NCBI RefSeq assembly: GCF_003350405.1
Contig: NZ_QQAW01000011.1
Coordinates: 39,409 to 103,408 of the forward strand
Direction of reading: 5' to 3'
Length of the DNA stretch: 64,000 nt
DNA from: Gluconacetobacter liquefaciens
GTDB lineage: Bacteria > Pseudomonadota > Alphaproteobacteria > Acetobacterales > Acetobacteraceae
Under the pieces are notes generated by a model that did not search any database, was not told the DNA's origin, and worked only from the letters and a program-made list of their open reading frames with translations. Below are positions 51,964 to 61,564 of this stretch, piece after piece (position 1 is the stretch's first letter; every line of letters starts with the position of its first letter). The position numbers and the translations under genes are program-made.

Positions 51964-53475
51964 TTAGACGTCGTCCCGGAAGCCGGGGGAATCCGACAGG
52001 GCGGGCATTGTGCTCAGCGCGTCGAGATCGGGGATGGGCCGGCAGAGGGCTGGGGTGCCGGCGAAAGTGGTTTCGATGGCCGCCGCAATAGCGAGCAGGC
52101 GCGCGTCTCCGCCGCGCGGCCCGACGATCTGCAGGCCGAAGGGAAAGCCGGCCTCGTCAACACCCATGGGAATTGAGATCGCGGGGCATCCGGCCAGAGT
52201 TGCCGCGTAGGCCATGGCGAGCCAATGATAATATGAGCGGGTGGGAGTACCGTCGATCTGCGCGGGATATGCTTCACGCCATGGGTGCGGGCTGATCGTT
52301 ACGGCGGGGGAAATCAGCAGGTCGCGCGTCTTGAAGAACGCGACGAAGGAACGACTGATCCGCGTCTGTATGGTTGCGGCATTCGCGTAGTCCTCGAGAG
52401 TGTAGGCGTGGCCTTCCTGGATGTTTTCGCGGATATTTGTGCCCAGGCTTTCCGGATTGTTCCTGTAGCGCGCGCCATGCGTGGCGAGAAACAGGGAAGA
52501 CCGGATGACCGCGAAGGCGAAATCCGCGCCTGTGCAGTCGGGGTGAGCCTGCTCGGCGCTTGCGAACAGGGAGGCCAGGGCGTCGACCCGGGTGGTGAAA
52601 ACGCGCCGTACATGGCGCTCGGTCGGGGCGAATCCGAAATCTTCCGTATAGGCCATGCGCAGGCGGCCGGTATCCACCGTAGGGAGCGGAATGTAGCGCC
52701 CGGGAACGGCACGGATCGGCTCATCGGGGATGCTGTAGGCAAGCGGGTCGCAGGGATCGTCGCTTGCCATGACCGAGAGCATCAGCGCGGTATCGGCAAC
52801 GGTGCGGGCCATCGGGCCGTTCGTCGAGAAATTCGACCATCCATGCACGCGCCGTTCGTTGGCGACCAGGCCAGAAGATGGACGGAAACCGACGATGCCA
52901 TTGAAGGCGGCGGGGTTGCGGAGCGAGCCGCCTGTATCGGACCCTGTCGCTAGTGGGGCCATTCCGCATGCAAGCGCCACCGCCGAGCCACCGGACGAGC
53001 CCGCGGCGGAATAGAGCGGATTGAAAGGATTGCCTGTCGCCCCATAGACGGGATTGCGCGTGTTTCCACCGGCGGCCCATTCGGGGGTGTTCGTTTTCCC
53101 CAATATGATCGCACCGGCTTTACGCAGGCGGTTAACGGCGCCGAGATCTTGCAGGGGAATATGATGCGCGAACAACCGGCTGCCATAGGTCGTTCTCATG
53201 CCGGCGACATCGTCGGTGTCCTTGACGAGAACCGGGATGCCATGTAGCGCGCCCACCGGTCGGCCGTCGCGCAGTGCCTGTTCGGCGTGATGGGCTGCGT
53301 CGAGAGCCCCGTCCGTGTCGAGCACGACCACGGCGTTGACCGCGGGATTGATGGATGCAACGCGATTGAGGCAGGCGCGTACCAGATCAGTTGGCGAGAT
53401 GCTGCCCGAACAGATGAGGGCTTGCAGTGTCGTGGCGGGGAGGTCGCAAAGTGTGCTTTCCGAAAGGATTGCCAT
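51964..53475 (-). CDS. amidase-signature hydrolase, 503 aa
   Basis: Amidase-signature (AS) enzyme with the Ser-cisSer-Lys triad: Lys85 in PVLVKDTDD, Ser160 in AAGSSGGSAVALA and Ser184 in GSDTGGSLRNPAA. It hydrolyses carboxylic amides in the cytoplasm. At 503 aa it is normal for the broad AS group (glutamyl-tRNA amidotransferase A, aliphatic amidases, indole-acetamide hydrolase); none can be assigned. The gene is three bases downstream of the MFS transporter gene in the same direction and belongs to the cluster with the class III aminotransferase. Confidence 0.9.
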   Translation of the reverse strand: MAILSESTLCDLPATTLQALICSGSISPTDLVRACLNRVASINPAVNAVVVLDTDGALDAAHHAEQALRDGRPVGALHGIPVLVKDTDDVAGMRTTYGSRLFAHHIPLQDLGAVNRLRKAGAIILGKTNTPEWAAGGNTRNPVYGATGNPFNPLYSAAGSSGGSAVALACGMAPLATGSDTGGSLRNPAAFNGIVGFRPSSGLVANERRVHGWSNFSTNGPMARTVADTALMLSVMASDDPCDPLAYSIPDEPIRAVPGRYIPLPTVDTGRLRMAYTEDFGFAPTERHVRRVFTTRVDALASLFASAEQAHPDCTGADFAFAVIRSSLFLATHGARYRNNPESLGTNIRENIQEGHAYTLEDYANAATIQTRISRSFVAFFKTRDLLISPAVTISPHPWREAYPAQIDGTPTRSYYHWLAMAYAATLAGCPAISIPMGVDEAGFPFGLQIVGPRGGDARLLAIAAAIETTFAGTPALCRPIPDLDALSTMPALSDSPGFRDDV

Positions 53476-53478
53476 GGC

Positions 53479-54826
53479 TCAGCTCCTGACTGGGGATGTG
53501 CGGGAGGGGACGGCATTGGTGCCGGCGAGATGCGTGGTGAACGACCGGTAGGATATCGTGAAGCCGACGACGGCCAGGAGGCTGGCGCCCGCAACGACGC
53601 TGCCCAGTGCCGTGTTTAGCCGCGCACTCGTGAAGACCGACGAACTCAGGAAACCGACGAGGGAGGGGCCTCCGCCGGCGCCCAGCCCGATAACCACCAG
53701 CATGAAAAAGGAGGTCATGCGGCCGCTCAAGGCGGGAGGCGTCATGAATTGGAGCAGTGTCGGACCGAGGGTGAATAGGAGCGGCGCGATGATGGCCCCG
53801 GTCAATGCAATTGCAAAATATTGCCAACCGTTGGCGACGAAGGGCATGGCTAGGCCGCACAGGCACATGATCCCCGAAGAAATCTGAGCGAGATGCAGCA
53901 TGGATGGAATCATGTTTCGCTTGACCAGCATATGCGACACCAGGCCAGCGAGCAGGCAGCCGAAAACTCCGCAGGCCAAGCCCATCGAAGAAAAGATCTT
54001 TCCGATCATGGCGGGCGACCAGCCGAAGACGCGGCTGAGAATGACGGCATTCCAGGCGGTAAGGCTGTAATTGACGGATACGGCGAGCGCCATGGCAAGC
54101 GTATAAACGCCATTCAGCCGGGCGCGAGTCCTCAGAAAAAGCAGGAATTCCGCGCCGCTTCCCTGTGTCGTCACCGACTTTTGCGACGTTGGCCTCTTAG
54201 GTTCGCGGATGCGCAATGAGAGGATCGCGAGAAGGATTCCCGGCAGGCCGACGCAGATCAGGACGGCACCCCAGTCTGGCATCGCGCCGAAGAGAGGGAG
54301 ATGCCACGGGTGCCCCTGTCTGTCATGAAGAAAGAAAGCGGCCGTTGATGCGGCCAGGGCAGAGGCCACGGGTACTGCCAGACCATAGAACATCGTGCAG
54401 AGGGGAAACAGCCGGGGGGGGAGCATTTTGCGTCAGGATCGAGAATGCGGCTGGTGTAAGAACGGCCTCACCGATGCTGACCCCGGCCCGCAATGCCGCG
54501 AACTGCGAAAAATTCTGTGCGTAGGCAGACGCAACGGTGAGAAGGCTCCAGACAAGAAGAGCGACTGCAATCATGCGAAAGCGCCGAGTCCGGTCCACGG
54601 CCCAGCCGATTGGAATGCCGGCTACTGCGTAGAAGATGGAAAAGGCAAAACCTTGCAGCAACCCGAAATGAAAGTCGTCGATATGGAGATCCCGCCGGAT
54701 GCTCGACGACAGAAAAGAGATGATGTGACGATCAAGGATGGAAAAAATGTAGCATAATGTCAGAAAGAATGTAACGAGCCCGGTCTGGAGAGACGTGAAC
54801 CGATCGCTGTCGATACGCTTCGTCAT
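53479..54826 (-). pseudogene. MFS transporter, frameshifted at a G8/C8 tract
   Basis: The start at 54826 (AAGGA upstream) opens MTKRIDSDRFTSLQTGLVTFF with MFS segments LCYIFSILDRHIISFL and FHFGLLQGFAFSIFYAVAGIP, WAVDRTRRFRM, and breaks in a run of eight C on the coding strand (54414-54421). Removing one C joins PRLFPLCTMFYGLAVPVAS and the second half (GAVLICVGLPGILLAILSLR, INYSLTAWNAV-type, GIMCLCGLAMPFV, LTGAIIAPLLFTLGPT) in one 448-aa protein, the usual MFS length. It sits between the aminotransferase and amidase genes. It may be an inactive allele, a slippage-switched gene, or a sequencing error. Confidence 0.75.
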
Positions 54827-54875
54827 GGGGATTCCTTGCCTCCCGGGCGGTGGATCATCGTGCGGCCGGATGCTG

Positions 54876-56171
54876 TCAGGCTGAATGATATTCAGTGCAA
54901 AATCTGCGCAGTGCGTCGAGGAATTTTTTGATGTCGATTGCACTGATGGGAAATGACAGGGCGATCAGGCCGCGTGGCGCGAAATATATGCCCTGTTCGA
55001 CCATCGAAAAGAACAGGAACTTGCGGAGGATCGCCTGATGTTCTCTCGAGACCTCGGGATGAATCGTCATCAGCGAACCCAGGCCCGTGACAGAGAAGGG
55101 CATGTCTTCCTCTTTGAAAATCTGGCGGATGGCTTCGCGCAGCGCGTCTCCCCGGCGGTTCAATTCTTCCAGCGCGGCGGTGCCCAGAAGATGGCGTGTC
55201 GCGGTATATCCGGCGCTCATGGTGATTGTATTGTTGTTGAACGTACCGGCATGGGGGACCGCATCGGGCCGGCGGGGATCGAAAATGGACATGAAGCGCT
55301 CGGAACCGCCGAAGCAGCCGAATGCCATGCCGCCGCCGAAGAACTTGCCGATGGTTGTCAGGTCGGGATAGATTCCGATTTGGGCCTGCCGGCCGCCGAA
55401 GGCGAGGCGTGCGGTCTGGATTTCGTCGAAAATCAGGGCAATGCCGTAGTGCTCGGTCATCTGGCGGAGCATGGCGAGGAATTCGGTCGTGCCGGGTATG
55501 CATCCGCCCGCGCCCTGCATCGGTTCGACCAGGACAGCCGCCAGTTGGCTGCCGAACGTGGTGATCAGATCCGCCGTTTCCTCGATCGCGTTATAGGTTC
55601 CCATGAGGAAGTCATAGGGTGCGTTGAAAGGGGAGGTCGCGCCTGTAAAGGACAGCACGCCGCCATGGTAGCCATTGCGGAAGACCAGGATCTTCTCGCG
55701 CCCCGTCACGGCGCGGGCTGCCGTCATTGCCATCAGGTTGGCTTCCGTTCCCGAGTTGGTGAAACGGAGAAGGTCCATGCTCCTGAACCGTTGGGTCAGC
55801 AGGTTGGCGAATGCGCCTTCGAGAGCATTGTGCGAGGACAGGTTGATCCCGTTTGAAACGGCTTCGTTGATCGCGTCCTGGATGATGCGGGGGGAGTGCC
55901 CATAGATTCCGGCCGTATATTCCCCGAGGAAATCAATGTAATCATGGCCGTCGGCGTCATTGACGTAGCATTCATGGCCATGAACGAAGCACAGCGGGAA
56001 CGGATCATACCAGAGGGATGTGCGCGTATTTCCGCCGGGCATGGCCAGTTCGGCCAGCTTCCACGATGCGCGGCTGGCTTCATGCCGCTCGACATATCGT
56101 TTTTCCGCCTGTTGCAGCCTGTGCCGTATACGTGCCGGATCGACCGGAACAGGTGACGGGTGTGGGGACAT
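54876..56171 (-). CDS. class III PLP aminotransferase/aminomutase, 431 aa
   Basis: Fold type I, class III: LAMPGGNTRTSLWYDPFPLC (substrate-binding start), TNSGTEANLMAMTAARA (PLP phosphate), LIFDEIQT with Asp249 (PLP pyridine), and Lys276 in LTTIGKFFGGGMAFG (Schiff base). Similar to glutamate-1-semialdehyde aminomutase and to beta-amino-acid aminotransferases; the PGGNTRTSL pattern is shared with the latter type. It is far from heme genes and clusters with an amidase and MFS gene under a TetR-type regulator, which favours catabolism of an amine or beta-amino acid over heme synthesis. The start at 56171 (AGGAAGACAATCT before) gives MSPHPSPVPV; the frame goes further 5' into the regulator's upstream region. 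Confidence 0.86.
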   Translation of the reverse strand: MSPHPSPVPVDPARIRHRLQQAEKRYVERHEASRASWKLAELAMPGGNTRTSLWYDPFPLCFVHGHECYVNDADGHDYIDFLGEYTAGIYGHSPRIIQDAINEAVSNGINLSSHNALEGAFANLLTQRFRSMDLLRFTNSGTEANLMAMTAARAVTGREKILVFRNGYHGGVLSFTGATSPFNAPYDFLMGTYNAIEETADLITTFGSQLAAVLVEPMQGAGGCIPGTTEFLAMLRQMTEHYGIALIFDEIQTARLAFGGRQAQIGIYPDLTTIGKFFGGGMAFGCFGGSERFMSIFDPRRPDAVPHAGTFNNNTITMSAGYTATRHLLGTAALEELNRRGDALREAIRQIFKEEDMPFSVTGLGSLMTIHPEVSREHQAILRKFLFFSMVEQGIYFAPRGLIALSFPISAIDIKKFLDALRRFCTEYHSA

Positions 56172-56272
56172 AGATTGTCTTCCTGGGTCGTGATCGGTAA
56201 GGATCATCACATCGGGCGCGTGATGATCGAAATGCCTGTAGCCGCCGCGATGGGACTGCCAGAGGGAAGCGT

Positions 56273-56992
56273 ATGGAAGCGTTGGAAGCAAAAGCCCGAA
56301 GGGGCAGGCCCAAGCAGGAGAATTCCCTGACCAAGGAGAATATCCTGCAGGAGGCGGTGGCGCTGATCGACGAGATCGGGCTCGAGCAGTTCAGCGTCCG
56401 GACGCTCGCCAAACGACTGGGCGTCTTTCCTCGTGCCATATACTGGCATTTGTCGAACAAGAACGCCCTGTTGTCCGCTGTCGTCAATCATTGCACGCAA
56501 GGGGTCGACCCCCGCACGCCGCCTTCCGACTGGAAGGGGTGGATCGCGGAGTTGCTGCACAGCTATCGCTCGGTCGTTCGCCGCCATCCGCGCATCGCTC
56601 CGTTGATCGCATCCCAGCTTCTGTCGAACCGGGGCGCCGACCTGATGCTTGCCGACCGGTTGCTCGGGGTTCTGGAAGGGGCCGGTTTTATCGGGGAGAA
56701 ACTGCTGTCCGCATTCGATGTGGTCATTGCGGCACAGCTCGGCTTTGTCACGATGGAACATGCGGCCCTTCCGGAAGATGATTATGCGGACTGGGCGGAA
56801 AGCATGCGTGAGACGGTCGCAGATATTGATGAAACGTCATATCCCCACCTTGCACGGTATCGGGAGAGCCTGGCGAATCGCCATTTCATTCTCCGGTGGG
56901 AGAATGGCATTACCGTGCCCCTTGATACGAGCTTCAACCGTTATGTGTTCGTTGTTATCCAGGGTCTGGAGCACCTGTTGCAGGCCCAATGA
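56273..56992 (+). CDS. TetR-family transcriptional regulator
   Basis: 239 aa. N-terminal HTH: NILQEAVALIDEIGLEQFSVRTLAKRLGVFPRAIYWHLSNKNALLSAV, preceded by a basic RRGRPKQ stretch, then an all-helical C-terminal domain of the TetR_C type. The GRPKQENSLTKENILQEAV start is common in this group. It is divergent from the aminotransferase gene (102-base gap with both promoters), so it probably represses that operon and possibly the TonB receptor gene downstream. AGAGGGAAGCGT precedes the ATG. Confidence 0.92.
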   Translation: MEALEAKARRGRPKQENSLTKENILQEAVALIDEIGLEQFSVRTLAKRLGVFPRAIYWHLSNKNALLSAVVNHCTQGVDPRTPPSDWKGWIAELLHSYRSVVRRHPRIAPLIASQLLSNRGADLMLADRLLGVLEGAGFIGEKLLSAFDVVIAAQLGFVTMEHAALPEDDYADWAESMRETVADIDETSYPHLARYRESLANRHFILRWENGITVPLDTSFNRYVFVVIQGLEHLLQAQ

Positions 56993-57397
56993 GGGGCCTG
57001 CACGTTTGTGCCTCACGTTATTGTCCGATGGATAATGATATGTCAAGGCGGATGCGCCGGATTCGTTCAGGGTAATTTGAACGAGAAAATTCATTAATAC
57101 ATTAATTTAAAACGATAAAATATCATGATCCCGCCTTGGGGATGTTTTTTGTCGGAATCAATAATTATCCGGTAGACAATTAAATCTCGTTTCGATAGGG
57201 TCATGGAATGTGTTCGGCGGGAAAGTGCCACGCTTTCGCTGTCATGACACGCCAGATCATCGCACGGATTTCGGTGGCTGGGTGCCGGAGACAGGGCATC
57301 CCGTTACCGGAACGAAAGAGTTTCCTGAAACGCAGCCGATGAAGGCGGGCAGAATCCCGCGATGTCGTTGCTGTTGGAAAATCGTAACGAGGTAGGA
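56993..57397. other. intergenic region, 405 bp, AT-rich promoter region
   Basis: No gene supported. The stretch 57060-57200 is strongly AT-rich (for example AAATTCATTAATACATTAAT and TAATTATCC) against a GC-rich background and is the likely regulatory region of the TonB receptor gene. No iron box or riboswitch could be recognised with confidence. The 3' part (57201-57397) is mixed and carries a short frame in the receptor's extended N-terminus, which I did not use. Confidence 0.4.
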
Positions 57398-59815
57398 ATG
57401 TATAACAAGCGTCGGTCGTCTCTCTTGAAGGCCTACCTGCTTTCTGCCTGCACGCTCGCGCTGGGCGTCAGTCGGGCAGCCGATGCCGCTACGGTGCCTG
57501 GTGCCTCGTCCTCGATAAAGGGTCATGGGGGCGCTGGTCAGCACGGTGGGGCAGGCGCATCCAAAGGCGACAGCACTGAGAAGGTGCCGGAGGTGGTTTC
57601 CGTTTCAGCCGGTATCCGATCGGCAAACGGCGTGACCAATACCACGCCGGGTGGTGGGATGATGCCTCATCAGACCGCAGCGAAGTCCAAAGGCGGCGTG
57701 ACGCGCGACTTTATTGCCAAGCAGAGTGCAACAGCGAGTGTGACGTCGTTAATTTCCCAGCTTCCTGGTGTGAATGTTGCTAGCCAGGGGCCGACCAACA
57801 TGAACCAGGACAATATTCACATCCGTGGCTTCGACGCGACACGCATCGGCTTCCTGCTGGAAGGCATTCCGCTGGCCGATCCGATCAGCTATTATAGTTA
57901 TTCGGCCGCCATGGTGGATCCGGAAAATCTGGGAAGCGTCACTGTAACGCAGGGATCGCCGGATATGGAAAGCCCGGTCTTCAATGCTGTCGGTGGTGAA
58001 GTGTCTTCCACGTTGATCAATCCATCGGCGCGTGCAGGTGCATATCTGTCGGTAACCGGTGGAACGCGCGCTCTGAATAAGGAATTTCTTCGCCTGGAGA
58101 CGGGACAGATTGGTAACAGCGGGGTGCGTGGGTTTGTATCCTTCTCTCATACCTCAAGCAATATGTGGATGGGACCCGGAAGGACCCGCCGGTATCTCGT
58201 CAATGCCAAGTTCGTCAAGGAATGGGGCGATGGTAACAGCATCAATGCCATTTTCGGATTTTCCCAGCAGGACGCGACCTACAATTATATGCCGACCCAG
58301 GCCGTATGGGAAAAATACGGAAGAAGTGCGACCTACAATGGGCAATACTATCCGGGCGATACAGCGTATTATAAATTGAATGCGCGTGCCGTGAACTATG
58401 AATACCTCGTGGCACCGATGAACTTCCATATTGCTCGGGAGTTGCGACTGAAATTCACACCCTATCTTGTGCGGAACTGGGGTTATGCGTCGGCCGGCTC
58501 GAGCATTCCGTACGAGAACGGATATATCGGGAACCAGCGCTACGATGTGCTGCCGGTGAATACGGCGCAGAATGGCAAGGTGACGGCGCAGCTCGGCAAT
58601 CCGTACGAAGACCGAACGGCGGCCCAGAACATTGCCCTGAATTGGGATCATGGTATCAGCCATCTGACGTTTGGATATTGGTACTCCTATACGACCCGCA
58701 GTTCGATCTACAATTATTCGGCCGTGAGCGCGACGGGGGAGGCGCCCAACAGCACCGGCACCCAGCCCATTGTCGTCGATGGGCGTAAGCTGGTGACGGC
58801 CGATTCCTTTATCACTCAGCAGATCAATACTTTCTATCTCATGGAAAGCCTCTCGTTGCTGGGTAACCGCCTGAAAGTGGGGGCCGGACTGCGTGCGTCG
58901 ATGGTTCACTTCGATGCTCTCAACAAGGTGCCGGGCGCGTCGGTACCGCGGGTGACACCGAGTTTCTTCGAGCCCTTGCCGCAGGTATGGGGGTCCTTCG
59001 ATATCGACCCGCATAACCAGATCTATGTGAATGGTTCGACGGCCTTCAAGCCGGCCGCGGGAAATTTCGCATATCTTAATCTCTACAGCCCGTCTTCGCC
59101 GACGCCGACGCAGGTTCCGAACATGGTTCCGCCGGAATATGCCATCAGTGAGGAGATAGGCTATCGGCATACGGGATTCGTCAATTTTTCCATGGCGCTG
59201 TTCAACAACAACATGACGAATTATCAGGTCGTTTCGAGCCGTTACGCTCCGAATTCAACATATCTTGTCTCGTCCGTCATTGATATCGGGGGGGGGGTGA
59301 CCTCCCGTGGTGCGCAGGCCGAAATCGGACTCCGGCAGTGGCATCATCTGAGCCCCTATATTTCGGCGCAGTATCTGCACGCGACGATGGACAATAACTA
59401 CAAGGTGGGAAACGACGCGCTTCCGACGGCGGGAAAGATCCTTGTGGCCAGTCCGAAATTCACTGGTGCGGTTGGCATTCAATATGATGACGGGTCGATG
59501 TTCGGGAACTTCACGTTCAATTATGTCAGCTCGCAATATTCGACATTTATGGATGATCAGAAACTGCCGGCCTATACGACATCAAACCTGACATTGGGAT
59601 ATCGCTTTCATTCCTTTTCAAGGTTCCGCTATCCTCAGGTGCAGTTGAATCTCCTCAATATCGGAGATAGCGCCTATCGTTCCGGAATCAACGGATATGC
59701 GACTACGGCCAAGGCCCGTCAGGGTATCCATGGGACGACGATCGCGGCCGGCAGTCCGACCTATACCGTGGGAAGCGGGTTTGCCGCGCTTGTTTCTCTT
59801 TCTTCCGCATTCTGA
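57398..59815 (+). CDS. TonB-dependent receptor with a G10 tract, 805 aa
   Basis: Start at 57398 (AGGTAGGA upstream); a longer frame starts at 57362. Signal peptide RSSLLKAYLLSACTLALGVSRA; plug with ASVTSLISQLPGVNVASQG, NMNQDNIHIRGFDATRIGFLLEGIPLAD, LGSVTVTQGSPD; barrel to a C-terminal LVSLSSAF (Phe). It belongs to the FecA/FhuA-like iron or to the broad substrate class; the HIRGF motif is the usual plug signature. A run of ten G at 59288-59297 encodes part of SVIDIGGGVTSRG in frame; slippage would truncate the last third of the barrel. It precedes the phosphotriesterase-like gene by ten bases and is probably co-transcribed with it. Confidence 0.9.
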   Translation: MYNKRRSSLLKAYLLSACTLALGVSRAADAATVPGASSSIKGHGGAGQHGGAGASKGDSTEKVPEVVSVSAGIRSANGVTNTTPGGGMMPHQTAAKSKGGVTRDFIAKQSATASVTSLISQLPGVNVASQGPTNMNQDNIHIRGFDATRIGFLLEGIPLADPISYYSYSAAMVDPENLGSVTVTQGSPDMESPVFNAVGGEVSSTLINPSARAGAYLSVTGGTRALNKEFLRLETGQIGNSGVRGFVSFSHTSSNMWMGPGRTRRYLVNAKFVKEWGDGNSINAIFGFSQQDATYNYMPTQAVWEKYGRSATYNGQYYPGDTAYYKLNARAVNYEYLVAPMNFHIARELRLKFTPYLVRNWGYASAGSSIPYENGYIGNQRYDVLPVNTAQNGKVTAQLGNPYEDRTAAQNIALNWDHGISHLTFGYWYSYTTRSSIYNYSAVSATGEAPNSTGTQPIVVDGRKLVTADSFITQQINTFYLMESLSLLGNRLKVGAGLRASMVHFDALNKVPGASVPRVTPSFFEPLPQVWGSFDIDPHNQIYVNGSTAFKPAAGNFAYLNLYSPSSPTPTQVPNMVPPEYAISEEIGYRHTGFVNFSMALFNNNMTNYQVVSSRYAPNSTYLVSSVIDIGGGVTSRGAQAEIGLRQWHHLSPYISAQYLHATMDNNYKVGNDALPTAGKILVASPKFTGAVGIQYDDGSMFGNFTFNYVSSQYSTFMDDQKLPAYTTSNLTLGYRFHSFSRFRYPQVQLNLLNIGDSAYRSGINGYATTAKARQGIHGTTIAAGSPTYTVGSGFAALVSLSSAF

Positions 59816-59825
59816 CGAGGTGGCA

Positions 59826-60875
59826 ATGTCGAGAGGGTTCATCCAGACCGTTCTGGGGAGCATCGCGCCTGAATGTCTTGGGCCGACCCTGATGCATGAG
59901 CATTTGATCATCGATCTGAATTCGCCGGCGCAGCGTGCGAAGGTGGAGAATTACGGTGCTCTTTCGAGGAAGGACATCGATCCCAAGGACAATTTCAAGC
60001 TCAATTGGGGCCAGAAGCGGGATATCGCGAATTTCCGTCTCTGTGACGAAGGGGTTGCCATTGATGAATTGCGGGAAATGCGTGCTGCCGGCGGCATGGC
60101 TCTTGTTGAACTGACGGTTGGGGGACTGGGGCCCGACCCTCTGGCGCTGAAGAGGATCGCCGAAGCATCGGGTGTCCATGTCGTGATGGGATGTGGGCAC
60201 TACGTCGATGCCTATCAGGATCCGGACAATGCATCGCGCCCGGTGGAATCCTTTGCGCGGGAAATCGTCGGGCAAGTCGCGACGGGCGCTTGGGGGACGG
60301 ATATCAAGGCCGGTATCATCGGAGAAATAGGATGCGAATATCCTTGGAAGGATGTCGAACGGCGGGTTCTTCTCGGGGCGATTCTCGCGCAGAACGAAAC
60401 TGGTGCGGCATTGACGATCCATCCGGGACGCCATGAAAATCAGCCGATGGAAATCGTCGGCTTTCTGAGGGAGCATGGTGCCGATATATCCAGAAGTATT
60501 ATTTGCCATCTGGACCGGACTATTTTCGACATCGAGACTTTACTGCGCCTGGCCGATACGGGCTGTATTCTCGAGTTTGACTTGTTTGGGTGGGAAAATG
60601 CCTGCTACTGGCCCAATCTGGATATCGATCTGCCCAATGACGCGGATCGCCTTCGCCTAGTAAAAGCATTGCTCGAACGTGGCTATGGCGACCAGATCCT
60701 GTTGAGCCATGATATCTGTGTCAAGTCTCGCCTGTTGCGGTACGGTGGGCATGGCTATCAGCATATGTTCGCGAATATCGTCCCTCTGATGCAACGTCGC
60801 GAGATCGCGGATGCTGACATTGATCGCATTCTGACTCTGAACCCGAGACGCTTGCTAACACAGCCAGGTCGTTAG
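59826..60875 (+). CDS. phosphotriesterase-homology metal hydrolase, 349 aa
   Basis: Amidohydrolase superfamily, PTE/PHP branch: metal ligands His24 and His26 in TLMHEHLIID, Glu167 in GIIGEIGCEYPW (the PHP-type bridging Glu in place of the carboxylated Lys of true PTE), His199 in LTIHPGRH, His228 in SIICHLDRT and Asp296 in LLSHDICVK. Members hydrolyse lactones, phosphodiesters or esters in the cytoplasm. Ten bases after the TonB receptor gene with its own GAGGTGG ribosome site, so co-transcribed with import of a substrate likely. Substrate unknown; lactone or amide/ester are the options. The Glu suggests PHP-like and not PTE activity. Confidence 0.9.
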   Translation: MSRGFIQTVLGSIAPECLGPTLMHEHLIIDLNSPAQRAKVENYGALSRKDIDPKDNFKLNWGQKRDIANFRLCDEGVAIDELREMRAAGGMALVELTVGGLGPDPLALKRIAEASGVHVVMGCGHYVDAYQDPDNASRPVESFAREIVGQVATGAWGTDIKAGIIGEIGCEYPWKDVERRVLLGAILAQNETGAALTIHPGRHENQPMEIVGFLREHGADISRSIICHLDRTIFDIETLLRLADTGCILEFDLFGWENACYWPNLDIDLPNDADRLRLVKALLERGYGDQILLSHDICVKSRLLRYGGHGYQHMFANIVPLMQRREIADADIDRILTLNPRRLLTQPGR

Positions 60876-61036
60876 TCTGATCCCGGAGCTTTTGTAGAGA
60901 CTGGTCAGGATTTCGGGCCGCACGATCTCGTTGCGCCGAAAATAACGGGTTCGTGAGGCGAAGGAGGGGGTAGACAGAACGTTTTCATATAATTAGTTGA
61001 CATGGCCATTATTGCTATGAAGACGTAGGACCTTGC

Positions 61037-61564
61037 ATGAGCGAACGGACCAGGCCGCAGGCGCCGGACCCGCGCGCGCTGCTGGCAATCGACGAATCCC
61101 CTTTTGCGGGCATGTCCGTCACCTTTCGTATCATGCGGCTGGGGGCGGTGTGGCGGACGAGGCTTGAGCGCGACCTGAAGCCGGTCGGAATGACCGTCGC
61201 CGGCTTTCGGCCGATGGTTTATCTGATGATGATGCCCGATGGCACGTCACAGCGGGATCTGGCGGCGGCGCTGGATACCGATACCTCGGCTCTGGTACGG
61301 GTGCTGGACCTGCTGGAGGAGGCGGGTCTGGTGGAGCGCCGGCCCGATGCGGATGACCGGCGGGCCAATAATCTGTTCATTACCGAGGAGGGGCGGCGCA
61401 AATGCCGCCAGTTCCATGAGATCGCGGCCCGGCTGGAAGTCGAGATGATGGCGGGCGTGCCGGGTGAGAACAGCGCGGATCTGGTCGCGTGGTTGGAGCA
61501 GATTCTGCGCAATGCCAGGCAGTCGCCGTCGGTCGGTGCCCCTGACGGCGGCGAGACGACGTGA
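61037..61564 (+). CDS. MarR-family transcriptional regulator
   Basis: 175 aa. Winged-helix core: PMVYLMMMPDGTSQRDLAAALDTDTSALVRVLDLLEEAGLVERRPDADDRRANNLFITEEGR, with DxRxxxxxLTxxG-type wing (DDRRANNLFITEEGRR). The N-terminus IDESPFAGMSVTFRIMRLGA precedes it. MarR genes next to FUSC-type exporters usually sense the aromatic acid that is exported. The stop overlaps the GTG of the exporter gene (GTGA), so they are coupled. The 161-base gap upstream contains a TTGACA but no clear -10. Confidence 0.92.
   Translation: MSERTRPQAPDPRALLAIDESPFAGMSVTFRIMRLGAVWRTRLERDLKPVGMTVAGFRPMVYLMMMPDGTSQRDLAAALDTDTSALVRVLDLLEEAGLVERRPDADDRRANNLFITEEGRRKCRQFHEIAARLEVEMMAGVPGENSADLVAWLEQILRNARQSPSVGAPDGGETT

Noticed and set aside
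54876..56171. Heme-pathway hemL (glutamate-1-semialdehyde aminomutase)
   Set aside because: Alphaproteobacteria normally make ALA by HemA (C4 pathway) and this gene clusters with amidase, MFS and TetR, so a catabolic class III enzyme is more likely.
57000..57397. Riboswitch or Fur box before the second TonB receptor
   Set aside because: AT-rich but no recognisable conserved box or aptamer; a covariance-model scan would be needed.
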